The notes beneath the pieces were generated by a model. That model did not search any database. It was given only the letters and a program-made list of their open reading frames with translations, and was not told where the DNA came from. From the NCBI GenBank assembly GCA_011799875.1, contig CM022302.1, positions 99,651,494 to 99,715,493 on the forward strand: DNA of 64,000 nucleotides, read 5' to 3'. This stretch comes from Thinopyrum elongatum. Its lineage: Eukaryota > Streptophyta > Magnoliopsida > Poales > Poaceae. Made by a program: the position numbers and the translations under genes. This document shows, piece by piece, positions 10,781 through 22,285 of the stretch (the stretch's first letter is position 1; every line of letters begins with the position of its first letter).

Positions 10781-11299
10781 GGTAGGAAATTACTGTCCTG
10801 ACTCTGGCCCGTGTAGCCTATCGGCCCGATGTCCAAAGGTGTAAACCGGGGTAGGTTTGTAACTTCACCATGACGCCAGTCTCAACTGCCTCCGAGAAGC
10901 ATTCATACGTCGTGGGCGCCTAAACACCCATGCGCTCGGCCGAAATCTATCCCGCCAACCATTTGGGACACCTGAGATTACTGTCCTACCCCCGACCTGC
11001 AATATGTCTGAAATTTTAGATAGGGGCAAAGTTTGTAACTTTCCCCAAATTTCAAACAAGCGCGTCCCAAACCGAAACATTGTTCCCCTTAGTTCCCCCT
11101 CCCTCCGTTTCCCCATTCATATTCCGTGGGCGCCAGAACATCCTCTCCACCAGCCGCGAAACCCCAGCCTCCTCCGTCCTCCACCCCATCATGCCCAATC
11201 CACTGCTGCCATCCTCCATCACGTCGGAGCCGATACCCCGACGTCGTCGTCCAACGCAACCGCAACCGCAACGCCCTCAAGGGCTTAGCAGCTGAAGCC

Positions 11300-11350
11300 G
11301 AGGCAGAGCTGCCTCCACGACGCCGACGCCGACGCCGACGCCGACGTGCG
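11300..11350. repeat. (GACGCC)n hexamer repeat
   Basis: Five to six GACGCC units in the GC-rich leader of the Transposase_24 gene. They produce an arginine-rich translation that is not a credible protein. Confidence 0.7.
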
Positions 11351-11519
11351 CTGTACCAGAACCACTTCGACCACGCCGTCCTGCGCCTCACCACTGCCGC
11401 TCCACTGTCGCAACCGTTAACCGCACCGGAGCTGTTCCGGCTACTCCGTCGTTCACCGCCTCGGATCTGGTTCCCCGCCGCCGACAGACGGCCACCGCAC
11501 CACACTCAACAACTTGGCC

Positions 11520-14500
11520 ATGGGTTCGTCCAAGGCTCCATCGTCCTCCACAACTTCTCGTTTCCAGCGAACCACAAGAAGATTGTTGAAAAAACAGAAG
11601 GAGGACACAACACTGCCAGCAGAAAGAGGTACTCTCTTCCCTTATTCGTGCAAATCTTACGTCTATGCTCACACCGTATTCATCCCACGAAAGAAACTAG
11701 TTGAGCGCTTCTTACTACACCTTCTTCGTGATACTAAATGCACAAGGTTTCCTCCCATTTACTATTTCACCTTAGCTAGAGGTCAGTCGCCCGCCTGGAT
11801 TTCAATTCAGGGTCAGTTGATTCGCAATTAAAAGAAGCAGCACCTCCTTAGGTGCGTGGAGAACCTAGTCTGCCTATTCGCCAGGGAAGCGGTGCATCGG
11901 TGTCTATCAGAGCGGTGTGGGGCGCGGGAGCTGCTTGTGCCCGATCTGGAGGTCGGCGGGGCTTGAAGGGATGGCCGGGGGGCGGTGCCAAGCACGGCGG
12001 TGCAGTGAGGTCGAGTGGAGGGCGGAGGCAGGGGACTGGGTCGATGGTCGCTGGCGTTTCAAGGAAGATCGTCAACACTGACTGGCTGGAGGTAGATGAA
12101 GGCGATCTGCCCATTCTTTGTACATCGGACAGTGCAGAAAAAATGGACTGACCTATTTGTTTTCAGTCGACTGTTATTTTCATAGGACCACACCTTGTGG
12201 TGTGTTGGAGGAGCATCTGCATTTCCCAGCCATCCCTGTGCTCATATTTCAAAATCCTAGAATCTAGTAATTTAGTGTGCCATGCATGCTGTAGAGCTAT
12301 CATATGTCTCCCGTCATTTATTTCTCACCCACCTGCTATCTACTACTTTTACACTGTACTACTTGTGCACACACTTCACCCATACTCACACTATTCTTTT
12401 TTTTATGCATGGATATTTCAGACTCTGACGCAGTGTTGATGAATAAACAAAAGAAAAGACAGAAGTCGCTCCAGTGTAATTCGAAGATAAGCACTAAGCG
12501 TTTCAGCGCTCTAAAGGGTGTAGTGTCAGCAGATGGAGATAGTAAACATAGCTCTGCAGTTGATAATATCAACTACCACATACAACCATCCCAGGTGCTT
12601 GCTTTAACTTCGCGCTGTCAAATGTGTTTGCATGTTGCATATGGTGTCTAGCTTGTATTGCTTCCAATTTGGTTAAATTGCATCTGCTTACTTTACACAT
12701 TTGATAATGACATGCCTTCCTGTTTTTGATACATACTACATGTGTCTATTAACCATGTTCTTACATCAAACTAATGCTCTTTTGTATCCCTCATCAATCA
12801 CTTATGATGAGACAGTCACCCCAGTGGGTTACTGTGAGACGCGCTACTCGTTTAAAGAGTGCAGTGTCATCCTCCCCACATGATTCTCAAGAAACAGTAA
12901 GGCTAAATGAAGATAGTCAATGTAGCTCTCTAGTTGATGACCGCAATTCCCCTACACCACCATCGCAGGTGCTTGCTCTTACTTGGTAATGTGATATGTG
13001 GTTGCATGTTGCATATGGTGTCTACCTTGTAATGCTGCTAATTAGGGTAAATTGCATCTGCTTAGTTAACACATTATACCTGTAAATATGACATGCCTTC
13101 CTGTTTTTGGTACATACTACGTCTTTATATTAACCATGTTCTTACATCAAACTACTTTTCTTGTGTATCCCTCTTCAATCACTTTTGACGAGACACCTTC
13201 AAATTGATAGTGTAATATTGGTTGCATCTTGCATATCATTTCAAACATGTATTGCCTTTAATTTGTTGAAATGCCACTTATAATGAGACACTTCTAACTT
13301 GGTAGAGTGATTTTGGTTGGATCTTTCATATGGTGTCTAGCTTGCATTGCTTCCAATTTGTTGAAATGCCTTCTACTTAGCGTTTTTCGTACATATTCAA
13401 TCCTCCTACAATGTGGTTGCCTTACATAAAAGTTATGTTCATCAGTATCATGCATCAACGAATTTGGAAGAGCGAATTTCATTCCTTTTTCCTGTGTGTT
13501 TACTTGACAAGGCAAAATCTAAAAGGACGAATGCACGGAATGATGGTGGTCCTCTGGTGCAACCAAAACAGATGATCTCTGCAGATTCTCCTGCTACTCC
13601 TACTGCAGTGCAAGTTCCAAATCTCATCTCCCCTACTCCACAACCCCAGGTGCTTGCTCTAACATGGCAATGTGATATCTGGTTGCATGTTGCATATGGT
13701 GCCTAGCTTGTATTGCTCCTAATTTGTTAAATTGCATCTCCTTAGCTTACACATTATACATGTGAATATGACACGCCTTCCTGTTTTTGGTACACACTAC
13801 ATCTGCCTATCACACCATGTTCTTATATCAAACTACTGTTCTTGTGTATCCTGCATCTATCACTTATGATGAGACAGTCACGCCCGTGGGTTAGTATGAG
13901 ATGCGCTACTCTTATAAAGAGTGCAGTTTCATCCTCCCCACATGATTCTCAAGAAACAACAAGTCTAAATGAAGATATTGAACGTAGCTCTATACTTGAA
14001 GACCGCATTTCCCCTACACCACCATCGCAGGTGCTTGCTCTAACTTGGCAGTGTGATAAGTGGTTGCATGTTGCATACGGTGTCTAGCTTGTAATGCTTC
14101 TAATTAGGGTAAATTGCATCTGCTTAGTTTACACATTATACCTGTGAATATGACACGCCTTCCTATTTTTGGTACATACTACATCTATCTGCTAACCATA
14201 TTCTTACATGAAACTACCTCTCTTCTGTATCGTGCATCAATCACTTACGATGAGACACCTTTATTCGTTGCATATTGCATATTATTTCTAGCCTGTTGCC
14301 ATGTATTGCTTCTAATTTGGTCAAATACATTTATGAGGCCACCCTTTTAATTTGGCTGAGTGATATTGGTTTCATCTTTCATATGGTTGCTAGCTTGCAT
14401 TGCTTCTAACTAGTTCAAACACCTTGTGCTTAGTTTACACTTTACACATCATACATGTCAATATGTCATGCCATCTTATTTTTCATACATATTCCATCCT

Positions 14501-17500
14501 CCTATCATGCGGCTGCCTTACATGAAAGTAGTGTTCGTCAGTATCATGCATCAATGAGTTCTGAAGAGCAAATTTTATTCCTTTTTCTTGTGGGTTTGAC
14601 TTGACAAGGCAAAATCAAAAAAGAGGAAGGAAAAGAGTAAGGAAGGCGATGATGGTGGTCCTCTCCAGCAACGTAAACGGAGCATCTGTATGGATTATCC
14701 TCGTACTGCTAGTGCATTACAAGTTCCAAGTCTCTGCTCCCCTACTCCACCATCCCAGGTGCTTGCTCTAACTTGGCAGTGTGATACCTGGTTGCATGTT
14801 ACATATGGTGTCTAGCTTATATTGCTTCTAATTAGTGTAAACTGCATCTGCTTAGCTTACACATGATACGTGTGAATATGACACACCTTCCTGTTTTTGG
14901 TACATACTATATTTGTCTATCACACCATGTTCTTACATAAAACTACTCTTCTTGTGTATCCTGCATCAGTCACTTATGATGGGACACCATAAACTTGGCA
15001 GTGTGATATTGGTTTGCATCTTGAATATGATTTCTAGCATGTAGTGCTTCTAATTTGATGAACGCCACCTATGACGAGACAGTTTTAACTTGGCATAGTG
15101 ATATTGATTGCACCTTCCATATGGTGTCTAGCGTACAGTGCTTCTAATTTGTTGAAGTGCCTTCTGCTTCATAGGTGTGAATATGTCAAGCCGTCCAGTT
15201 TTTGTACATATTCCATCCTCGTATCATGACTTTGCCTTTCATCAGAGTAGTATTCATCAGTATCATGCATGAATGAGTTCTGAAGAGCGAATTTTATTCC
15301 TTTTTTCTTGTCGGTTTGACCTCACAATGCAAAATCAATAAAGCAGAAGGAAATTGGTAAGGCATTGGATGATGGTGGTCCTTCCGAGCAACTGAAATGG
15401 AGGGTCTCTATAGATTCTACTCCGCCATCCTCCCAACAAGATTCGCAAGACAATGCAAGGCTAGACAGTCAACGTAGCTGTGTAGATGATGAGCACATCT
15501 CCCCTACTCCACCATCACAGGTGTTTGCTCTAACTTGGCACTATTATATGTGGTTGCATGTTGCGTATGATGTCTAGCTTGTATTGCTTCTAACTTTGTT
15601 GAATTGCATCTGCTTACTTTACACATCATGCCTGTGAATATGACATGTGTTCCTGTTTTTAGGACATACTATATCTGATCACACCATGTTCTTACATCAG
15701 ACTACTGTTCTTGCATATCCCGCATCAGTCACTTATGATGAGGCACCTTTAAGTCGCCACTGTGATATTGGCTGCGTCTTGCATATGATTTCTAGCATGT
15801 ACTGCTTATAATTTGTTGAAACGCTAGACAGTTTGAACTTGGCAGAGTGATATTGGTTGCATCTTTCATATGGTGTCTAGCTTGCAGTGCTTCTAATCTG
15901 TTGAAATGCCTTCTGCTTAGTTACCACATCATAGGTGTGAATATGTCACGCCGTCCTGTTTTTCGTACATATTCCATCCTCGTATCATGTGTTTGCCTTT
16001 CATCCTAGTAGTGTTCGTCAGTATCATGCATGAATGAGTTCTGAAGAGCGAATTTTATTCCTTTTTCTTATCGGTTTGACTTCACAACGCAAAATCAATA
16101 CAGCTGAAGGAAATTAGTAAGGCAGTGGACGATGGTGGTCTTTCGGAGCAACTCAAATAGAGGGTCTCTACAGATTTTACTCCGCCATCCTCCCAACAAG
16201 ATTCGCAAGACAACACAAGGCTGGACAGTCAACATAGCTATGTAGATGATGAGCACATCTCCCCTACTCCACCATCACAGGTGCTTGCTCTAACTTGGAA
16301 CTGTTATATGTGGTTGCATGTTCTGTATGATGTCTAGTTTGTATTGCTTCTAATTTTGTTGAATTGCATCTGCGTAGCTTACAACTTATACCTGCAACAA
16401 TCACTTACCCATAAGACACATTTAACTTGGGGGTGTGATGTAGGTTGCATCTTGCATTGTCTTCTAGCTTGTACTGCTTCTAATTTCTTGAAATGGCACT
16501 TACGATGAGACACTTTTTACCTGATAGAGTGATATTGGTTGCATGTTCATATGGTGCCTAGCTTTCATTTCTTCTAATTTTGTTGAAATGCCTTCTGCTT
16601 ACTGTTTTTCATACATATTCCATCCTCCTATCGTACATGTGAATATGCAATGCTGTCTTTTGTTGTATATATTCCATCCTCCTATCATGTGCTTGCCTTA
16701 CATCAAAGTAGTGTTCGTCTGTATCATGCATCAACCAGTTATGCAGAGCTAATTTTATTTATCTTCTTGTGGTTTTGACTTCAGAAGGCAATATCGAAAA
16801 AGAGGAAGGAAAAGAGTAAGTTAGGGGATGTTGGTGGTCCTCCGGACCGACGCAAACAAAGACTCTCTAGATTTGCCACTGCTACTGCTAATGCAGTTGA
16901 ACTCCCAAGTCTACATGATGAGTTCATCTCCCGTACTCCACCATCGCAGGTGCTTGCTCTAAGTTGACAGTGTGATAATTGGTTTCATGTTGCATATGTC
17001 GTCTAGCCTGTATTTCTTCTATTTTGATTAAATTGCACCTGCTGAGTTTATACGTTATACATGTGCATATGACATGCCTTTCTGTGTCTAGAATACACTG
17101 CATCTATCTATCATACCATGTTCTTACATCAAAGTACTGCTGTTGTGTATCCCGCATCAGTCACTCATGATTGGACACTTTTAACATGGCAGTTTGATAG
17201 TGGTTGCATCTTGCATTGATTTCTAGGTTGTACTGCTTCTAATTTTTTGAAATGCCACTTATGACAAGACACTTTTAACTTGGCAGAGTGATATTGGTTG
17301 CATCTTTCATATGGTGTCTAGCTTGCATTACTTCTATTTTCTTGAAAATCCTTCTGCTTAGTTTACACATCGTAGCTGTGAATATGTCACGCCATCCTGT
17401 TTTTCTTACATATTCCATCCTCATACGGTTGTCTTACATCAAAGTATTGCTTGTCTGTGTCATGCATCAATGAGTTCTGAAGAGTGATTTTATTCTTTTG

Positions 17501-19789
17501 TGTTGTGGGTATGGCTTGACATGGCAAAGTCAAAAAAGTGCAAGGAAAAGAATATAGTAGGGAATGGTGTTACTCATCAGGTGCAACGGAAAAGGATCTG
17601 CCCTTGAGATTCTGCTGGTACTTATAGTGCAGTAGAAGGTCCAAGTCCACCAGCTAAATCTACAAACACAGTATCACCTGCTCCACCAGCTGCAGCATCC
17701 ACTTCAACTGTACCGGCATATCAACGAGTTACTCGTTCGTTTGCTCTACAACTGGCCAGTTCCCAAGATGCCTTCACACCTAACACTACTTCCGAAGCAC
17801 TGCTGACACAACAAGACTTGGCAAGATCAGATGAACCTCATGAGCATCAACACCAAGACGGTACTTGACCGAGTCAAGTTGCAGTTGGATGCTCCTTTAT
17901 ATGTACTCTCACTGTTTGATGTGCACTAACACTTTCCATATTCGTTGTTGAAGTAGCACCACGGCGCAAGCGGAAACAGACATCAGGGATAATGCTTGAC
18001 AGATTAAAAAAATCTAAAGGAGGAAGAATGGAGATCCATTTTGAGGCAGGTTTAAAAAGGCCACGTGATGCTACAGAGTCAGCCAAGTTAGTATCAGAGG
18101 CAGCCGTTGCCGTTAGGTGTCATGCACGTATCCTCCCAACATGGATCCAGTACAGGAATGAGAAAGACGATACCCAGTTTAACACCATCCTTGACCATTT
18201 ATCCGTAAGTAATGTTATTCATCACAATTTGTAATATTGTCTTGCTTTGTCCCATACTTTCTAGCTTCCTCCTAATAAGACTCACATTCTTTTTTCAACA
18301 GATGAGGTTCAAGTTGGATCCGAAAGATGATGCAACTAAACAAGCATGCACTCATGTTTTTCAGTCTGCTCTGCGACAGTATCGGTATCACCTTAGAAAA
18401 ACTCACTTTGAAGGCAAGGCTAACAATGAAATCGCCCAAACATGTCTAGTGGAATATATTACAGATGAAGACTGGACAACCCTTGTTAAACACTGGTCTG
18501 ATCCAAAGTATTAGGTAGGGTATATGTATTCGATCAGATCACATACTGAACTTGTATTTATGTATGTGCCTTACAAGTGTATCTTCTTCTAGGCTAACTA
18601 TTTGAAGAACAAGACCAATCATTCTAAAGTGAAATTCCAACAGACAACAGGATCTCGTAGCTATATTTCACACTGCAAGGCTCTTGTAAATAGCTGCTAG
18701 TTCCTTCTTTTTTCTGTCCCATATTATCATATCTATATTGATTTGTTCCAAAATGCAGAGGAAAGCCCACGCGGACCAAAAAGAGCCTGAACCGAATGCA
18801 GTGCAAATCTTCAAGGATTGCCACACCAGCAAGATGAAGGGCATGAGCACACCATTTCAAGCCGCTGTTGTAAGTCCTTACTCCTCCTGCCTTTGAACTG
18901 CTTGTTACTGTGACGTGTTCATTTAACTGCTTGGTTTGCAGCCAATGTTAGTTACTCTGTTCACTTTTATACACAGTTGTCTTAACGTATCATTTCACCT
19001 TACACGGTTTAAAAGAGATGAAGGATATTCTTTTGGTCTTGATCTGTAATCTAGTTGTGATGTTCACGTGCCCACACAATGATACAATAGCCTACTTGTT
19101 TTATATCTGTTTGCCCATGATATGAATGATGTCATACTATGTTCATCCTACTTTAAACCATGTCTCTTTATCCTTAGATGTCAACGAATGTGAGGAAATA
19201 GACAATACAGAAGGCATGCTACGTGGACATATGTTCCGAAAGTGATTTTATTATGTAGTTGGCACTACAATACATGCTAATGTATTACAGTAATTCACCA
19301 AAATAAGTTATGTATAAACGTGAAACCTACTTTGTTTGTTTTTGTCTCATTAGTAACTTGTCTGGTACACTAATCTACAAGTTCAAACTTCAGCAAGCTA
19401 TGGAACAAATGATTGAACAGCCACAACCACCTGAAGGTGACGAGGCTACCACAGGCACAATGTCACCTCTTGTTGCAGTGCGTCAGTATCTCTCCACTAA
19501 CAATGCAAAGAGCACCTTCCTGCGTAATTCTGGGTTGGTTGTCAAGGTAACCTCGTCCAAATCGCCTACTGAACAAAATCTTCCAGCTAGACAGAGTGAT
19601 ATATCCGTGCTCTAGACACAAGTCCAATCCCTAATGGACGTCATTTCGGAAACAAGAATAGTGGTTGACAAATGTCGTCAAGATATGAATGGTTTTGAAA
19701 CCAGACTCTCAGACATTTGCTTCGTTGTTCAAGAGCAATGGCGGAAAAAAGGGGAAGATCATGCTGCTCCATCAGATTCTACAGCCTAA
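11520..19789 (+). pseudogene. Transposase_24 (TNPA-like, Ptta/En/Spm family) gene, broken
   Basis: Probable second CACTA protein, a DNA-binding partner of the transposase. I infer about 15 exons. Exon 1 is 11520-11628, with ATG in the context GCCATGG. Further exons: 12422-12594, 12816-12968, 13512-13649, 13878-14030, 14609-14758, 15347-15520, about 16104-16280, 16788-16949, about 17526-17860, 17954-18204, 18302-18514, 18593-18685, 18759-18869 and 19394-19789. Frames join cleanly at GT/AG sites. The C-terminal half shows the family's marks: LRQYRYHLRKTHF, TTGSRSY, IFKDCHTSKMKGMSTP, then a coiled-coil-like tail. Premature stops lie near 16155 (TAG), 17605 (TGA), 18512 (TAG exactly at a splice junction) and 19613 (TAG). 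At least two fit CAG-to-TAG changes expected from decay of methylated cytosine. I am confident of family and strand; exact exon ends are inferred. Confidence 0.7.
12390..17580 (+). repeat. tandemly amplified exon-intron modules
   Basis: About nine modules of alternating type. Each exon ends in coding for SPTPPSQ (or a variant), and each is followed by the same donor context CAG|GTGCTTGCTCTAACTTGG and a related intron (GGTTGCATGTTGCATATGG, TACATACTACATCTG, CATGTTCTTACATCAAACTAC). Type A exons start after GATGAGACAG, type B exons after GACTTGACAAG with coding for AKSKKRKEKS. The modules keep a common reading phase (phase 0 at both ends), so added copies lengthen the protein without frameshifting it. 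Confidence 0.75.
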
Positions 19790-19989
19790 AACATTAGCAC
19801 TCAGGTCAAATGATCTATGCTTCTATACATCTGATGGTGCTTTTATCTGGAAGGACTGTAAACTTTATGCCAACAGACATTTTGTTGTATGGCTGGAATT
19901 TATTTTGTTGTGATACAACATTTATCGTGCTGCCAAAGGCTGTAGAAATTACGACGCTATTTTTGTATAGTGTAGGTTTATCTTAGTAA

Positions 19990-22282
19990 TGTATTCGGCC
20001 AAAAGCTTCATAGGAGCCCAACGTGCCAACATTCGTCAGGCCCATTCCAATTGGGCTAAAAATGATTATGGGCCGTAATTTGCATGTAGCCCACTAAAAA
20101 TATCTGAGCCTAAATCAGCATAAGCTTTCGTATTTTTGGTAGGCCTGTGCCCCTAGTGGGCCTTTATGTTGGGAAACGTAGCATGCAATTTCAAAAAAAA
20201 TTCTACGCTCACGCAAGATCTATCTAGGAGATGCATAGCAACGAGAGGGGGAGAGTGTGTCTACGTACCCTCGTAGACCAAAAGCGGAAGCGTTTGACAA
20301 TGCGGTTGATGTAGTCGAACTTCTTCTCGTTTCGACTGATCAAGCACCGAACGTACGGCACCTCTGAGTTCTGCACACGTTCAGCTCGATGACGTCCCTC
20401 GAACTATTGATCCAGTAAAGTGTTGAGGGAGTAGACCTGGCTCGGATACCTAGTTCAATCTCATTATCGGCCAGTCTCTTTACTCGTTCCGTAATACATC
20501 ATCTCGCAACTAACTCATTAGTCACTTTGCTTGCAAGGCTTTTTATGATGTGCATTACCGAGAGGGCCCAGAGATACCTCTCCGATACTCGGAGTGACAA
20601 ATCCTAATGTCGATCTATGCCAACCCAACAAACACCTTCGGAGATACCTGTAGAGCATCTTTATAATCACCCAGTTATGTTGTGATATTTGATAGCACAC
20701 AAGGCATTCCTCCGGTATCCGGGTGTTGCATAATCTCATAGTCGAAGGAATATGTATTTGACATGAAGAAAGCAATAGCAATAAAACTAAACGATCAATA
20801 TGCTAAGCTAATAGATGGGTCTTGTCCATTGCATCATTCTCCTAATGATGTGATCCCATTCATCAAATGACAACACATGTCTATGGTTAGGAAACTTAAC
20901 CATCTTTGATTAACGAGCTAGTCTAGTAGAGGCTTACTAGGGACATGGTGTTTTGTCTATGTATCCACACATGTATCAAGTTTCCAATTAATACAATTCT
21001 AGCATGAATAATAAACATTTATCATGATATAAGGAAATATAAAATAACAACTTTATTATTGCCTCTAGGGCATATTTCTTTCACTTTAACAGGCCTAAAC
21101 ATAATTTGGGCCCTCGGTAACAACAGGCCGTTAACATGTGTAAATATCTCGAGCCCATAAATAACATGGGCCTTTTATTGGCCGAAAGTGAGATTGGGCC
21201 CTAATTGTGCCAAATAACCCACTGATCATTAGCAGGCCGAAATGTATCTCAGCTCGTGGTGGCCCAATTACAATGCGGATCGTTCACAGGCCGAAATTCA
21301 GACGGGCCGTAAATGCGCCAACCTACTACATGGGCCTTTAACAGGCCAGAAGTTCGGTCGGGCTTGATTAGTATCAGTTTTATATGGGTCGTTAATAGGC
21401 TCGATGTGACGTTGGGCCACATATGGCCCATGGATTTCGTCCGACGTTAACAGGCCGAAAATCACAACAGGCTGGAAGTGGCCCAAATCTACAGTGGGCC
21501 TCTAACAGGCCGAATGTCCGACATGGCCGAATATGACCCAAATCCTTCACGGTCGTTTATGGGCCGAAAGTTTCAATGGCTGATAAATGGGCCCAAATGA
21601 AGCAGGACCTTTAACAGGCCGGAAACACACCGGGCTGTAATTCGGCCCAAATACTTAGCGGACTGTTAACGGGCCAGAAGTGACCATGGGCCGCGATGCT
21701 GACAAGTTTAGAATGAGCCATTGACGGGCCGATTTGACACTAGCCGTACGGGCCTTAACTGCGAATGGGCCATCTACAAGCAGGCCGTTAATGGGACAGC
21801 CCGCTAATTTTGACTGGGCCAGCCAATTTTAACCTAAATGGGCCGCTGTTGGGCCTTGCCATGTGTCGACGTATCATAGGCGCCTCCTGTCCATTGGGCG
21901 GTTGACATCTGTCCTTTCGCGGTGCTGACACGTGGTTGCTATAGCCAATGATAATTTTACACGTGGAAACTCCTCATTGGTCCCAGCTGTTAACTGGTTA
22001 TCGGATCCAAACCGGAACCCGATAGCTTAATGGCGACCTGTTACGGTGGATGCCATGTGTCGGTTCTTGACGAAAGCACTTCTATGATGCGCGATTTATC
22101 GTCATGGAAGTGGACACTTCCGTGATGATAATTTTGGTAATGTCATGGAACACTTCTATGACAACACCGGTATGACTATCTTGATTCTGTCATAACATTG
22201 TCATGGATGTACATGCATGACAGAAAACGTGACCTACTGTGACAAACATGTATCATCACGGAAGTGGTTTTTTTTTGTAGTG
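19990..22282 (+). repeat. CACTA subterminal array and 3' terminus
   Basis: Dozens of GGCC-bearing motifs of the form GGGCC(N)nTTAACAGGCC or their inversions fill 19990-20165 and 21084-21850. They are typical binding-site arrays at CACTA ends. The terminal 450 bp carries repeated CACTTC(C/T)(A/G)TGA and TCATGG motifs and ends GTTTTTTTTTGTAGTG. CAC at 22283-22285 may be the 3-bp target duplication. Confidence 0.75.
20167..21083 (-). mobile_element. solo LTR of a Copia element (917 bp)
   Basis: On the plus strand the segment runs from TGTTGGGAAACGTAGC to GGGCATATTTCTTTCA. This is the inverse of a BARE/Angela-related LTR that starts near 'TGCCCTAGAGGCAATAATAAA'. It is flanked by a perfect 5-bp duplication CTTTA (20162-20166 and 21084-21088). 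Removing it restores a GGGCCTTTAACAGGCC motif of the host CACTA array. It is shorter than the full Angela-type LTR at the right edge of the window. No internal region remains, so it arose by LTR-LTR recombination. Confidence 0.88.
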
Positions 22283-22285
22283 CAC

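Larger units (their letters stand above)
10780..22282 (+). mobile_element. 3' part of a CACTA (En/Spm-like) transposon
   Basis: The right terminus is at 22282: on the minus strand it reads CACTACAAAAAAAACC, a classical CACTA end, preceded by about 2 kb of subterminal GGCC-rich motifs. The element carries a plus-strand Transposase_24 gene upstream of that array and no TNPD transposase, so it would depend on a partner element. The terminus interrupts the reverse transcriptase of a Gypsy element, whose frame stops exactly there (22283). The left terminus is not found: no CACTAC end or continuing Gypsy pol lies between 9,000 and 11,500. The left boundary given is only where the gene's GC-rich leader begins. 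Confidence 0.7.

Noticed and set aside
10780..11000. Left terminus of the first CACTA element
   Set aside because: Searched by eye for CACTAC followed by A-rich sequence and subterminal motifs; none present.
11126..11704. 192-codon arginine/proline-rich frame
   Set aside because: Driven by the (GACGCC)n repeat and it overlaps, in another frame, exon 1 of the Transposase_24 gene, which has the better start and splice site.
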